A stretch of 64,000 nucleotides of DNA from Chamaea fasciata (lineage: Eukaryota > Chordata > Aves > Passeriformes > Sylviidae): the NCBI GenBank assembly GCA_029207755.1, contig JARCOQ010000009.1, forward strand, positions 35,982,914 through 36,046,913. The letters are read 5' to 3'. Position numbers and translations under genes: made by a program. Positions 1 to 11,741 of this stretch are shown here, piece by piece. Numbering within the stretch: the first letter of the stretch is position 1; the number at the start of each line of letters is the position of its first letter. Below the pieces are notes generated by a model. That model saw only the letters and a program-made list of their open reading frames with translations. It had not been told where the DNA came from and did no database searches.

Positions 1-3000
1 AGTGAAAAGAGTTAGTGTGGCTTGTTTGCTGGTAGCTTGTAGTATGGTGGAGTTTTTTAGTCTGTGCTTGTCGTGACTACAGTTGACCACATAAAACACA
101 CCATAAGCGACGCTTGGTGTTGCACCAGCAAACGAGGCTTCAGCAATCGCAACTGCTTGTGCACCAATTACTGCTCCTTTTGCCCACTTCACATTGTCTG
201 CTGATATCCTGTTTTGTTTTCTGAAAGACAAAGAACAGTGATACCTCTGGCAAGGCTGGAGGTGTCTTTTTCTGCTGCTCCGTCCCAGAGGGGTTTTCTG
301 TATTGCTGCTGTTGGCATTGTAGTGCTCAATTGTGAGGAACATCACCTGTGTAAGCCAAATCCTAGGAGAAAAACCCAAACAAAACAACCGAGTCTGCCT
401 TTTGTGTGAGAAATTGCATTCCAGCCAAGAAAATAACACGGGGCCCACGGCACAGGAGGGTTCCTTCCCATTTGATGGGAAGAGTGCACAAACCAAGCAC
501 CAAACGGGCCTGGCTGGAGCCTGTTAGGGGTCAGCATTAGCAGCGGGAAGGGTGGCCAGAGGGGCTCAGGCAGGGCTTGGGCTGGGTCTGACCTGTAGTG
601 GCCACATGTGCTTTTTCCTTGCTAAGGTGGGCAAAGGCAAATCTGACAACTGAGTGTGTGCTTGAGACTCTCACTCAGCTGTCTGAGAATCTGTCTAAAA
701 AATGGAAGCAAGCTTAGGTTTAGTTTGGTGTACAGCACTTAAAAGTGGTCCAAAATATTCTTCAATAACTGTATCCTGAAGAAGGGCTCCACGCCAGAGT
801 TGTTTTGTGCAAGCATTGTTCTAATAGACGGTGGTTGTTCATCTGGACTGGTTTTATTATCTCGGTTTTTTTCTGAAGTTCCCATTTATTTTGCTATATT
901 GCTGTGGATGTTCACCCTCGTACTCTGGACAGAGGTTTGGGGATTTTTTTCTTCATTCCACAGCTATAATATCTTTTTTCTTTCTTTTTTTTTTTTTTCT
1001 TTCTTTTTTTTTTCCCATATGGCAGTAAAACTCTCTAAAGCACTAAGTTGGCTGCAGAATGGCATTTTCTCAGAGAGAGTAATGCTGCTTCTCCCAGCCA
1101 GTGCTGCACTGTTCTTGGTGTCTTGGTGCAATTTTTCAGTGTATCCCTTAGCCCCAGAATCCATGGCTGTCCCTCAGGGTTCTGAAGGAGTGCTGTATTT
1201 GGATTTTTGGCTTCAGAGTGGGAAGTGCAGGATCTGAACTGTGGCATCTCAGCTAGGAACCTTGGAAAAGCAGGCTCTTATTCATGAGGAACCGCTAACT
1301 CTTGAAAGTCGAGCCGTCTTGCAAGAGGCGCTGCAAAGGGTGAGATTTAACCTTATATCATTCTTTGTTGAAATCACCTCTGTGAAACCTTAATAGGCTT
1401 CAACAGTTTCTGCAGAACAGCTGATTTCACCTAGAGCAATTCAGTGCATTGTAACATGCACTGGTCCACTTCATGTAATCGGTCTCTTGTGTTACGCAAG
1501 ATCTTCAGCAACTTTTCCTTCAATTTGCATGGTAATTAGCATTTTGTGTTTATCAAGCACAACATTAGGTTCCTATTTATGTCCCAGTAATTTGATATGT
1601 TATTCCTAGTTAGTTCCGATTCACTTCACCAGATCTTGACTTAACTTTGAGTCACGTTTCTTCTGCCTTTTGAGCAAATGGACTTAATGCTTTTGCTGTA
1701 ACTTTGTATTGAAATGTCAATCATAAACTAATCCTGATAAATCAAGCTGATGTTTTGCTCTACTAAAATCTTGTGACTACCTTGGCAGGTAGGAAGAGTT
1801 GGGAGCAAACAGTGTAAGGAAGTTGACTGTGGAAGCTGTAGGTTGTCCAGCAAAAGCTGAGTGTGTGGCTGTGACACTTAGCAAGGCTGGAAAGAGTTCC
1901 TGTGTGGACAGTGGATGCTAGAGTCAGCTGAGCTTTCAAAGTATGAAAGTAGCAAGGCAAGGATCAATTAAAAAGAATTGGTGATGTAAGATGAGATTTG
2001 AGCCCTTTCTGACATCCACACATGCTCTTTGTGCTGTCAAATTCTGTTGGTAACCAAGTACAGTAGTTCCCTTGGTTGTTTTGCAGGTAGATAGGATACT
2101 CCAAGCTCTGTAGACAAGACTGACGACTATTGAGTCATTTGTGGCTGCTCTGCATGGGCAGCTCTGAGAGGAAACACCTGTTGAACGGCAGGAGAACTGC
2201 AAATGTGAAACTTGGCCCTGTAATCCTCTGGGATCCATAGGAACCCTGCAAGGGGCATGAAAGAGCTGAAAGCCATGGGTGGTCTGTGCTGCAGGGGAGC
2301 AGCGCTGACCAAGGCTGTGTCCCAGCCAAGGAGCTCCTCTTGTGTCCCTTAAGAGGGTACCCCAGGGGTTTTGTTCTTAATAAAAGAGCAGTCGATCTGT
2401 AGACTTCTGGTTTAATGTAAGTATTTATTTAAATTTTTGTCTCTGAAACCAAAGCATTGATCTCCTGACTTCCCTGCTATTCAGTATCTCTTGAACTGGG
2501 TGTACCTTTTCCTAAGCTAATGAGAAACCTCCCTGTGATTCTGTAATTTGCAAAGGAGCAGCATTAAATCACTTTTCTTTTTCTTGTCTCCACAGCTTTA
2601 GCTTGACTCGTGCTCCAAGACAGGAATGACTCAAGAACTGTGTGTGGTGACTTGTTAGTTTGGTGGGGATTTTTTTGCAAGTTCAGGGCTAAAAGATGAT
2701 CTAAGAAAAGGCTTTTTTTGCAGCATTAGATAAATGCTTTTGCATGAGGTGTTGAAGATCATTTGTTTTATAACTTCAAAGGGGGGCAAAGCAAACCAGG
2801 CTGATGGCCACACTCCTTTAAGCAAGGCTTGGTATGTAGTTGAGCAATTATTTCAGCAGGTTTTTGATGTTAATGCTGCTATTTTGGGTGAGTTTGCTTT
2901 TCTCTGCGTTCAACTAATTGTCAGTGTTTCTCCTACCGAATGAGTGTTCCACCTAGTGCTTTTCAATAAAAGCAAGCAGTTGTGGTATAAAGCAAGAATA

Positions 3001-4337
3001 ATCTCAAAAAGTGTTTTGGGTTGGTGTTTTTATGTTTTTTTGGGGTTTTTTTTTGGGTTTTTTTTGGTAACCCTAGACTACTTAGCTTTACTACTGTGAG
3101 TTTTAAAGTTTTCTCAGAAAACTCGGAGAGAATTTGCCCATTCTGCCTCACTGGTAGGCACTGTATCTCTTAGAAAAGCTGCTCCCCTCCATCTTCACTG
3201 CCCTGTTTTGAAGTAGTGCTCCACTTTAGCCTGTAGTGATGGTCTCAGATCCTTTTTTGGTCAGGTAACTAAAACATTTTGTTATTGACATATCTGCAAG
3301 CCAGAGGAGCTTACATTACTTGAGTGTAATTTGTGAGGCAGTTTCTGCTCTAACAAGTTTTTGAATGCTGCTCAACAGCAATAGACCTCATTCTGGATGT
3401 TTGAAGGTGAGAGAAGAGATGGCCACATCCCAGGAGCCTGATTTTGGAATGCTTTATGGAATTGACCAAGTAGCTTTTATTTCTGGGGTTTCCATAGTCT
3501 GCCCATGGCAGGTCCAGTCTGTGCTTCACCTTGGAGCCCTCAGTTAGCAGGGAAACGGGCCTTTGGGGCAGTTCTTCCAGCTCTACTTAATGCTTTATGA
3601 GTAATGATGATTTTCTGGAAGTAGGCTGTCCATTTTGACCCATCTTCTTCTCTCTCCTTGCAGACTGTACCTGCTGAAAGGCTGAGGTGAGACCCAGATC
3701 TGCAAAATCTCTGACTCTCCATGTCTTCCTGAGACTGAAGCTGTGTTTGGTGTCAATGATGACAGAGTGGAAGATGCTAAAGACTCAAAACTTTGGAGTT
3801 TTTTCCCTGACTCCCAAGACACTGTCTGCAGCTGTGCCCTGTCTGTCTCTTAAAAGAGTTTCTGGGCTTAGAAAGATTTTTCCATTCTGCAATATTTATC
3901 TATAACTCAGTTTAAAAAGAATCATACTGTATCAATGTGGTGTTAATTACTCTGAGTTGGCTAATTAAAGCAAATCACTGATAAGGGGTTTGAGCAACCC
4001 TTGGATGACCCTTGGACCTGGCAGCTCTTATTTAATTTCTCTTCATTTCTTTACTGGCTTTCAATTATTTCTTAAGCAATTACTGCAATTAGGATATACA
4101 ATAAGGGCAACAGCATTTCTGCCCTGCTGGATTGGGAAATCCAAGCCCAGTTCCTGGGAGAGATTGAGGGGATGGGGAGCTGAGCCTCAGGCTGGGTTTT
4201 GGCAGTGGGAATTTAGTGAGGAAGAAAAGAGATCCCCTAAAAAGAGATTAAGGCCAATTCTTCTGGATTTGGGTGCTTTTACTCCCAGAAAAATCATCCT
4301 GGTTAAATGGGACTTGAAGAAGCAGGGGGATGTGCCA
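1..4337. other. Gene-poor stretch, no supported gene
   Basis: I see no recognisable protein domain, RNA gene or complete transposable element here. All open frames are short and unlike known families. A pyrimidine tract of mostly T lies near 978-1014 and a smaller T-rich patch near 3030-3066. The stretch may be intergenic or an intron of a gene whose exons lie outside the window. Confidence 0.5.
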
Positions 4338-4338
4338 G

Positions 4339-4485
4339 GGGGCCTGTGCTGGGACCCCCAAACCCTGGTCAGCGATGCTGGGAAGTGTTGGCTCCAGAGG
4401 AACACTACAGAGGGGCTGTGCTGGGACCCCTCAAATTGCAGTCAGAGATGCTGGGCACTGCTGAACCTTTTGGACACTACTGAGA
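4339..4485. repeat. Two-copy tandem duplication, about 73 bp unit
   Basis: Two adjacent segments (about 4339-4411 and 4412-4485) both begin with a GGGG(C)CTGTGCTGGGACCCC-type stretch and both continue through a GATGCTGGG core to a GGACACTAC or GAACACTAC end. They are diverged, so this is an old local duplication just upstream of the CpG island. Confidence 0.6.
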
Positions 4486-4769
4486 GGCTCCAATGCCTGA
4501 TCCAGAGAGTTCTCCCGTTATTTTCTGTTGTACTTAGAACCTGGCAGGTCATTGTAGCCGCACAGGTTGAAAAGCCCATCGTAGCAGTTGGAATCACAGA
4601 CGACCACACAGAAGCCAATCTAAGAGAGGAAATGAGCTGTTGCATAAGATTTACTTTTCCCAATGCGTTTCGAATTTATACCAGAATATCCCCTCTTTCC
4701 TCTGACCCTGTATCCTTGAGTTTTGAGTTTTTTCATAAAGAGTTTTCTTACTACGCTGGAAAAGATTTC

Positions 4770-5490
4770 CCCGGCACCACGGGGAGCGGTGGGTTTGGGG
4801 GGTCCTGGAGCCGGCACGGGGGGGTCTCCGCGCCCCGGCCGGTCCCAGTCAGCACGAGGAAATCGCCGCCGCCGTCCTCCCGTGCCCTGAGCCCCACCAG
4901 GAGCCCAGCGCAGCACCGGCTGCAGGCGGAGCAGGAGCGGCTCCTGCCGTCCGCAGCGATCCCGATCCCGGCTCCAACGCCGCCCTGGCTCCGAGATCCA
5001 CAGCCCGCCCGCCGCGGGAGAGGCGGCACCACTCGGGAGCCCCAGCCGACACTGACAGAACCCGAAGCGGAACGCACAGTTCCCGGCCCCGCCTCAGCGC
5101 TCGGGCTCCGCGCAGGGCCGGGAACGACCTCGGCTCGGCTCCGCTGTGAGGGGCGGGGCCGGCCCAGGGGAGAAGGGCCGCGCAGGGCGCCGGGGCGGGC
5201 TCAGGGCGGAGCCGGGGTTCTGTGAGGCGGGGCCCGGAGGCGACCGGGGCCGGGCAGTACCGGGGCGCGGCTTCAGGGCCGCGGGGCGGGCCCCAGGCCC
5301 CCACCGTATTCCTCACCGAGCCCACAGAGCAGCCGCTTTTTCCGGCACCCTTTGGAATCCCTGCCCGGCTCACGATTAGCGGGCTTGCTGAGGCGTTGGC
5401 AGGGCTGATTGGACAGCGGGCCCCGGGAACCGCCCCGGCCCCGGCCCTCCTGGCCCGCGCTCAGGGCCCCCCGCCCCCCCAGGCCCGGGC
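4770..5490. promoter_or_regulatory. CpG island, probable promoter
   Basis: GC content and CpG density rise sharply here compared with both flanks. GC boxes of GGGGCGGGG type occur near 5149-5159 and again near 5226-5233, and an inverted CCAAT box (ATTGG) lies at 5408-5412. These are marks of a housekeeping-type vertebrate promoter. I cannot identify the gene it drives. Long open frames through the island are expected from its base composition and are not taken as coding. Direction of transcription is unknown, and a bidirectional promoter is possible. Confidence 0.75.
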
Positions 5491-6407
5491 TGTAATTTAT
5501 TTCTGTTTCATTTGTGTCTGAGAAGTGGGATTTGTGCTGGAGAGGTGCTGTTGGGAAGAAAGGATGGAGTAAATCTTCTCCGGGGATGTGCAAGGAAGAA
5601 CTACGTTGCATGGGAGGGCAGTATTTGTTAACTGTCTCTATATTTCCCTGTAATTCTGGGTGTTTGGATTTAGCCTGGGCTTGTCAGCTCAGTCATGAAC
5701 AAGCCAGCTCCTGAACTCTCAATGAATGTTTGAAACACTTCCACAGAAAGACAAGGTAGCAATGATTCAAAGGAAAAAATGTAAATAAAGGGTTGCAACT
5801 GCTGGGGAATTTCCTTAGGAATTATGAACCTCACACATACGCTTTCTTTGAATGTGTGCACAACCAGATACTCTTTCCATCTTCTGAGCAATGGAATCAG
5901 GACATTTTCGCCAAAGTGTCCACCAGAGGTCTGGCTGAGAAATCAAATTCCTCACACCCCAAGCAGGGCCTGTTTGTTTTTCCCTGTACAGCACACGCTG
6001 GCCACAGGAACTACAAAGCTTATGGCTTTAGCACATTTCCCCCAAATCAATGACTACAGTGTGATGAAAAGAACGAGCTTCTGACTGCTCAAACCAAGGG
6101 CCTTATTTCCACCTGTGAAACAACATCTCTGGCTATCAGCAGAGTCCAGCACAGAACAGCAGACAGATTATGTTATAAATGATTAGCCAAATCTGTAAAA
6201 TAAAATATTATTAAAAATTTATAAATAGTTTACAAATAGAAAAACTCTGATAAAGCCACAATCAAAGTACAGTTCCGATCCCGGGAATTGGCACTGGGTG
6301 AACTGCAGATCCTGCCCCTATGGCACAGAATCCCCCCTCTGGTTCACAAATTTGGAGTGTGCAGGGCCTGTTTTTATACAGTTTTTGGGCTTGTGCAACT
6401 GGTTACT
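5491..6407. other. No supported gene
   Basis: This is ordinary single-copy-looking DNA between the CpG island and the RNF4-like remnant. It becomes AT-rich near 6170-6250. I recognise no domain or repeat family. Confidence 0.4.
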
Positions 6408-6752
6408 TCATCGATTCTTTGTGTATATGGTCCTTGATTCATATTCGTCTGGTTTCTTTTCTGGTTTCAAGTTCGGTGAATAGTCTTTTGGGGGAGACAT
6501 AAGCTTATGTCTGGGTTTACTGGAACCAGGTATTGAGATGTATATCCTTGTGGAGATTGGGATGATGGATATGGGATGCTGAGCGCTTGGCCAACGATCG
6601 CTGATGGCGGTGCTCAGCTTCATCACCCATGAGTGGTACTCTCCTTTTCTTTCGAAGATGGGTGATTTCCTGCTACTGGCAGAAGAATGTCTTCCTGGAA
6701 CCCTGCATTCCTTAGGCTTAAGAATGTTATACAGTAAAACATGAACTAACTG
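6408..6752 (-). other. Unidentified open frame downstream of the RNF4-like remnant
   Basis: On the minus strand the frame is open from just after a TGA at 6753-6755 to a stop at 6408. It encodes a Ser/Lys/Pro-rich stretch ending KKPDEYESRTIYTKNR. The composition is somewhat protein-like, but I recognise no family. It lies past the AATAAA of the RNF4-like unit, so it is not obviously part of that transcript. It could be an exon of a decayed gene or chance. Confidence 0.15.
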
Positions 6753-6851
6753 TCAAACTACTATTACATAGGCTTATAAAGTAATATAAAAAGAAAAACA
6801 CAAATTAGTCTTACAATATTTATCACAGATTATATTTAAAGCAATCAAAAC

Positions 6852-6857
6852 TTTATT
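6852..6857 (-). terminator. Poly(A) signal for the RNF4-like unit
   Basis: TTTATT on the plus strand reads AATAAA on the minus strand, inside ATAAATAAAG. It lies about 120 bases past the stop codon of the RNF4-like last exon, a plausible 3' UTR length. The link to that gene is inferred from position only. Confidence 0.35.
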
Positions 6858-6978
6858 TATAATTGAATTCAGCAAAAATGAAACTATATACAGGAAGAAC
6901 TATATACATAAAGAAACAAGTCTCTACGTTGCCTGTTGTTCAGGAACCATCTGAGTCTGTCCTGAGAAGTAGAAGCAC

Positions 6979-7502
6979 TCATAAATAAATGTGAAAATGT
7001 AGATCTGGATCGAGTTCCACCCTACAGGTTGGGCATATGGGAACAGTCTCCAGGGCAATAGGGAGGTACTTGCTGCAGAAGACATGGCCACACAGGGGTG
7101 CCACTAGCTGTCATCCATGTTGCATAATCTGGAAGAAAGAAAACCACAGCATGTATTGGGAGGAAAGAATTTGTGTTTGCTGCTCCATTGGCACCAGGCA
7201 AATGAGACTTTGGAGCGTCTGGAGTCAGAATACTGGGGGACCCACAGGTCTGCCAGTGCCATCTTGGCAAGGGCTTCTCCCTCTACATTCACCACCAAGA
7301 AGTGACCTGTGGAGCTTCACAGCAAGGGCTGTGCTTCCAGCCAGCTGCCCACAGCATCCCACGTCAGCCAACTGACTAGTACTGCTCCCCTTCTGGCTTC
7401 CTCCTCCTCCCACAAGGCAGAAAGGATGACAACAGGTGGATCCTTACCTCTGAGTAAAAATCCAGGCAAATCGGACACCTAATAACCATTCTTGGCTCTG
7501 CA
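6979..7502 (-). pseudogene. RNF4-like RING-finger ubiquitin ligase, two exons, broken
   Basis: RNF4 is a SUMO-targeted E3 ubiquitin ligase whose C-terminal RING binds two zinc ions. Two minus-strand exons reproduce this RING. Exon 7448-7502 (after a CTAG acceptor, before GTAAGG) encodes VIRCPICLDFYSE. Exon 6979-7128 (acceptor TTCCAG) encodes CGHVFC, then PICPTCR, and ends HFHIYL plus stop, closely matching the RNF4 C-terminus. The split after the YSE residues fits a conserved exon junction. Two defects are visible. A TGA stop at 7111-7113 stands where RNF4 has Arg, consistent with CGA to TGA decay. The cysteine expected three residues after CGHVFC is Tyr (CSKYL). I found no upstream exon with SUMO-interacting motifs. 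It is most likely a decayed duplicate of RNF4; a functional gene needing readthrough is unlikely. Confidence 0.8.
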
Positions 7503-8205
7503 CTAGAGGAAAGAGAACCAGAAGGAATGTGCAGCTGTTAATATCACCATACTTCAATGGTTATTGATACATATAATCTCCCTTAATTGTGCAACTGCAC
7601 TGGCTAGCCTTTGAAGAACCCTGCTGTCTTTAAGTCTCTGTTTGCTGCATTTATTGAGGAGTTGGGGTCGCCCTGCCCTGAGGGAAGGAGTGTCCTGGTT
7701 TCACTAGGAGAATGGTATAGTCAGTCACCTTGCTCTGGGATTCGAAGTCACAGCAGTCTCTAGCACTGGCCAGTTTGTGCATGACAACTTTGACTTCCAG
7801 CAGGTTATCAGTAACAGCTTTGTGACTACAGCATCCAGCTGTCCTCTGGGAACTATTCACCCCAGAATATTCACTCCAGGACTCAGTTTTAAGGTACAGA
7901 GTAACATAGCTCTGGCAAGATCCAGCCCCGGGAAGGAGCCTTTGATCAATGTTAAATGCTGCAGCACTGAGCTCTTTCAGCTTTATGTAAACAGAGCATT
8001 TATACTCTGTTCCTTCAGTCTCAAACTTCTCAGTTTCTAAGTATTCCTTTTTCATATTAACCTAGTGGTGGGATTTGTTCACCTACAGACTTAACAACCA
8101 AAACGTAAACATCTACAAATTCATTGGCAAAATGCACTATGGTTTAGAATAGTAGAAGCCCTTTAGGTAGCATATGGGTTAGGTTAGCTGGCGAGACATT
8201 TGCAC
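7503..8205. other. No supported gene; possible lost 5' part of the RNF4-like unit
   Basis: A minus-strand open frame (7651-8055) covers part of this stretch, but it has no RNF4 N-terminal features (no acidic-hydrophobic SUMO-interacting motifs) and I recognise no other family. The CTCF-motif minisatellite begins abruptly at the right edge. Confidence 0.35.
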
Positions 8206-11200
8206 AATAGCGTCCCCTGCTGGCCACAATGCTTTTACTACAGCCAGTCCTGCTGGCCGGTCATGTGCAACACATCGCCCCCTGCTGGCCACAATGCCTT
8301 CACAACAGCGTCCCCTCGGGGCCGTGAGTATGCACCACAGGACCCCCTGTGGGCCACAATTCTGTAACCACGCACCCACTGCTGGCCAGGAGTGTTCACC
8401 ACAGTGCCCCCTGCTGGCTGTGAGTCCATCACAACAGCCTTCAGGCAGTGAGCAGGCACCAAAACGCCCCCTGCTGGCTACAATGCTTTCTCCACAGCAC
8501 CCCCTGCTAGCCTGGATGGTGTACCACAACTCCCCCTGCTGGCCTCAAATCCTTCACCACAGCAGCCCGTGCTGGCCAGAAGGGTGCACTGCAGCACTCC
8601 TTGCTTGCCGTGATTGTGCATCATAGCGTCCTCTGCTGGCTGTGAGTTCATCACCAAAGCGCCCCCTGCTGGCTGTGAGCATGCACTACAGCACCCCCTG
8701 CTGACAACAATGCCTTTACCACAGCGCTTCCTGCTGGCCGGGAGTGTGCACCACAGTGCTCCCTGGTGGCAAGGAGTGTGCAACACAGCGCCCCCTGTTT
8801 GCCACAATGCCTACACCAGAGCGCTGCCTGCTAGCAGGAAGTGTGCACAAAAGTGCCCCCTGTTGGCCACAATGCCTTGGCCACAGCGCCTCCTGCTGAG
8901 CAGGAGTGTGAACATCAGTGCCCTTTTTTGGTCACAAGGCCAACACCAGAATGCAGCCTGCTGGCAAGGAATGAGCACAACAACGCTCCTGGAGAGCTGT
9001 AATGTCTTTGCCACAGCTCCCCATTTTGGCCACAATGCCTTCAGCACAGTACCCCCTGCTCACCACAAGGCAGCCAACACAGCGCCCATTGCTGGGCAGG
9101 AGGGTGCATCACAACAACCACTGCAGGATGCAATGTTTTCACCAAAGCGCTCCCAGCTCGACGGGAGGGTGCACCACAGTGACCCCTGCTGCCAGTGAAT
9201 CCATCACAACAGTGCCCCCTGCTGACCGTGAGCATGCACAACAGTGCCCCCTGCTGGCCAGAATGCCTTCACCACAGCAGCCCCTGCTGGTTGTGAGTAT
9301 TCACTACAGCGCCCCGCACTGGCCACAATTCCTTCACCACAGCGCAATATGTTGCCCATGAGCATGCAACACAGCACACCCTGCTAGCCACAATGCCTTC
9401 ACCACAGCGCCCCTGGGTTGCCGTGAGGGTGCACCACAGTGAGCATGGTCGTGGTCATGCAGCACAATGCCCCCTGCTTGTCCTAATGACTTCACCACAG
9501 TGCCCCCTCCTGGCCACAATGCCTTCACCAAAGCACCCATTGCTGGCCGGGAGGGTGCACCACAGCGTCCAGTGTTGGCCGGGAGGGTGCACCACAGCGT
9601 CCCCTGCAGGCCGCAGTGCTTTCACCACAGCCCCAACTGCTCGATGGGAAGTTGCACCACAGTGCCTCCTGCTGGCTGTGAGTCCATCACAACAGCGCTC
9701 CCTGCTGGCTGTGAGCATGCACCACAGCACTCCAAACTTGCGACAATGCCTTTAGCGCAGCAGCCCCTGCAAACCCAGAGCATGCACCACATCGTCCCTT
9801 GCCTACCACAATGCCTTCAACACAGCGTCCCTGCTGGCTGTGAGAATGCAGAAGAGCGCCCCCTGCTTGTCAAAACGCCTTCACGCTGTCCAAGCGCGCC
9901 CTGCTGTCCGGGAGTGTGCACCACAGCACCCACTGCTGACCACAATGCCTACACCACAGTGCCCCCTCCTGGCGGTAAGCATGCACCACAGTGCCCCCTA
10001 CTGGCCAAATTATCTTTGCCACAGTGCCTCATGTTGCCTGGGAGCATGCACCACAGCACCTCCTGCTGGCTATGTGCATGCGCCGCAGCGCCCCCAGCTG
10101 ACCCCAATGCCTTCACTACAGAATGTTCTGCTGGACGGGACGGTGCACCACAACGGACACTGCTGGCTGTGAGTGCATCAAAACAGCTCTCCCTGCTGGC
10201 TGATAACATGCACCACAGCGCCCCCTGCTGGTTACAATGCTTTCAGAGCAGCGCCCCCTGCAGGCCATGAGCATCAACAACAATGCCCCCTTCTGGCCAC
10301 AATCCCTTCACAACAGCGCCCCCTGCGGGTTGAAAGCGTGAAAAACACAGCGCCACTTGCTGACCACAATGCCTTTTCAGCACAGCGCCCCCTGGTGGCC
10401 AGGAGGTTGCACCACAGCACCCCCTGCTGATGACAACGCCTTCGCCACAGCGCCCCCTGTTGCCTATGAGCATACACCACAGCGCCCCCTGCTGGCCATA
10501 ATTCCTTCACCACAGAGGGTGAAGGAGGTGAGGTGCACCCTCCCTGTTTGCTCGGGAGGGTGCACCACGGTGCACACTGCTGGCTGTGAGTTCACCAAAA
10601 CAGCACCTCCTGCTGACTGAGAGCATGCAGGACAGCGCCCCCTGCTGGCCACAATGCCTACACCACAGCACCCCCTGCAGGCCGTGAGCATGCATTACAG
10701 CGCCCCCTGCTGGCTGTGAGCATGCACAACAGCATCTGCTGCTGGCCAAATTATCTTCATCACAAAGCCTCCTGTTGCCCATCAGCATGCACCACAGCAC
10801 CTGCTGCTGGCCAAAATGCCTTCAGCAAAGCACCTCCTGTTGGCTGTGAGTGTGCACCACAGCTCCCCCTGCTGGCCAGAATGCCCGCACCACAGTGCCC
10901 CCTGCTGGTTGGGTGCGTGCATCACATCGCCCCCTGCTGACCACAATGTATTCAACGCAGCGCCCCCTGCTGGCAATGAGAATGCAACAGAGTGGCCCCT
11001 GCTTGTCACAAGGCCTTCAGAAAAGCCTGCCCGGCTGGCCCGGAGTGTGCACCACAGCACCCACTGCTGACCAAAATGCCTACACCACAGTGCCCACTCC
11101 CAGCTGTGAGCATGCACCACAGCGCCCCTGCTGGCCACACTGCCTTCATCACAGCACCCTCTGCTGGCCTAGGAGTGTACACCACAGTGCATATTGCCAG

Positions 11201-11741
11201 CCGTGCGTTCATCAAAACAGCGCCCCCTGCTGGCTAAGAGCATGCACCACAATGCCCCCTGCTGGCCACACTGCCTTCAACACAGCGCCCCCTAGTGACC
11301 GGGAGTGTGCACCATTGTGCCCCCTTTATGCCACAATGCTTTTAGCACTGCGCTCCCTGCTAGCTGGGAGTGTGCACCACAGTGCACCCTACTGGCAGTG
11401 AGTTGCCCCCTGCTGGCTAAGTGCATGTTCCACAGTGCCCCCTGCTTGCCAGAATGCTTTGACCACAGTGCCCTCTGCTGGTTTAAAGCTTGCAACACAG
11501 TGCCCCCTACTGGCCCCCATGCATGCACTAGAGCACCCCCTGCTGGCTGGGAGTGTGCAACACAGCACCCAATGCAGTCTGTGAGTCGATCACAACAGCG
11601 CTCCTTACTGCTGTGAGCATGCACCACAATGCTGCCTGCTGGCCACAATGCTTTCACCACAGTGCACCATGCTCACCAAAAAGGCTGCACTACAGCGCCC
11701 CCTGTGGGCCACATAACTTTCTAAACATCGCCTACTGCTGG
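8206..11741 (-). repeat. Minisatellite of 32-33 bp units carrying a CTCF-like core motif
   Basis: About 3.5 kb of head-to-tail units, roughly 105-110 by length. Each unit carries a core that on the plus strand reads CAGCGCCCCCTGCTGGCC or a close variant. On the minus strand this is GGCCAGCAGGGGGCGCTG, which matches the published vertebrate CTCF core (CCASYAGRKGGC) including flanking positions. At least nine copies of CGCCCCCTGCTGG are exact, for example near 8278, 8464, 8659, 10216, 10488, 10635, 10700, 10964 and 11220; many others differ at one or two positions. All cores I see point the same way. The spacer between cores varies in a few types: ACAATGCCTTCAC, GGGAGTGTGCAC, GTGAGTCCATCA and GTGAGCATGCAC, often in rotation. 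The right end merges into the 144 bp array. Binding by CTCF is inference. Confidence 0.9.

Noticed and set aside
3990..5225. A 411-codon plus-strand open frame ending in the CpG island, and overlapping minus-strand frames of up to 174 codons.
   Set aside because: Its second half is GC-driven Pro/Arg/Gly/Ala sequence expected in any CpG island, and its first half covers diverged duplicated DNA. No domain is recognisable.
7651..8055. A 134-codon minus-strand frame upstream of the RNF4-like exons.
   Set aside because: It lacks RNF4 N-terminal features, has no convincing splice link, and resembles no family I know.
9467..10270. Long open frames (up to 267 codons) running through the minisatellite on both strands.
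   Set aside because: Units of 32-33 bp free of stops in several frames create long frames automatically. Frames overlap on both strands and drift with 32 versus 33 bp units, so there is no consistent repeated peptide.
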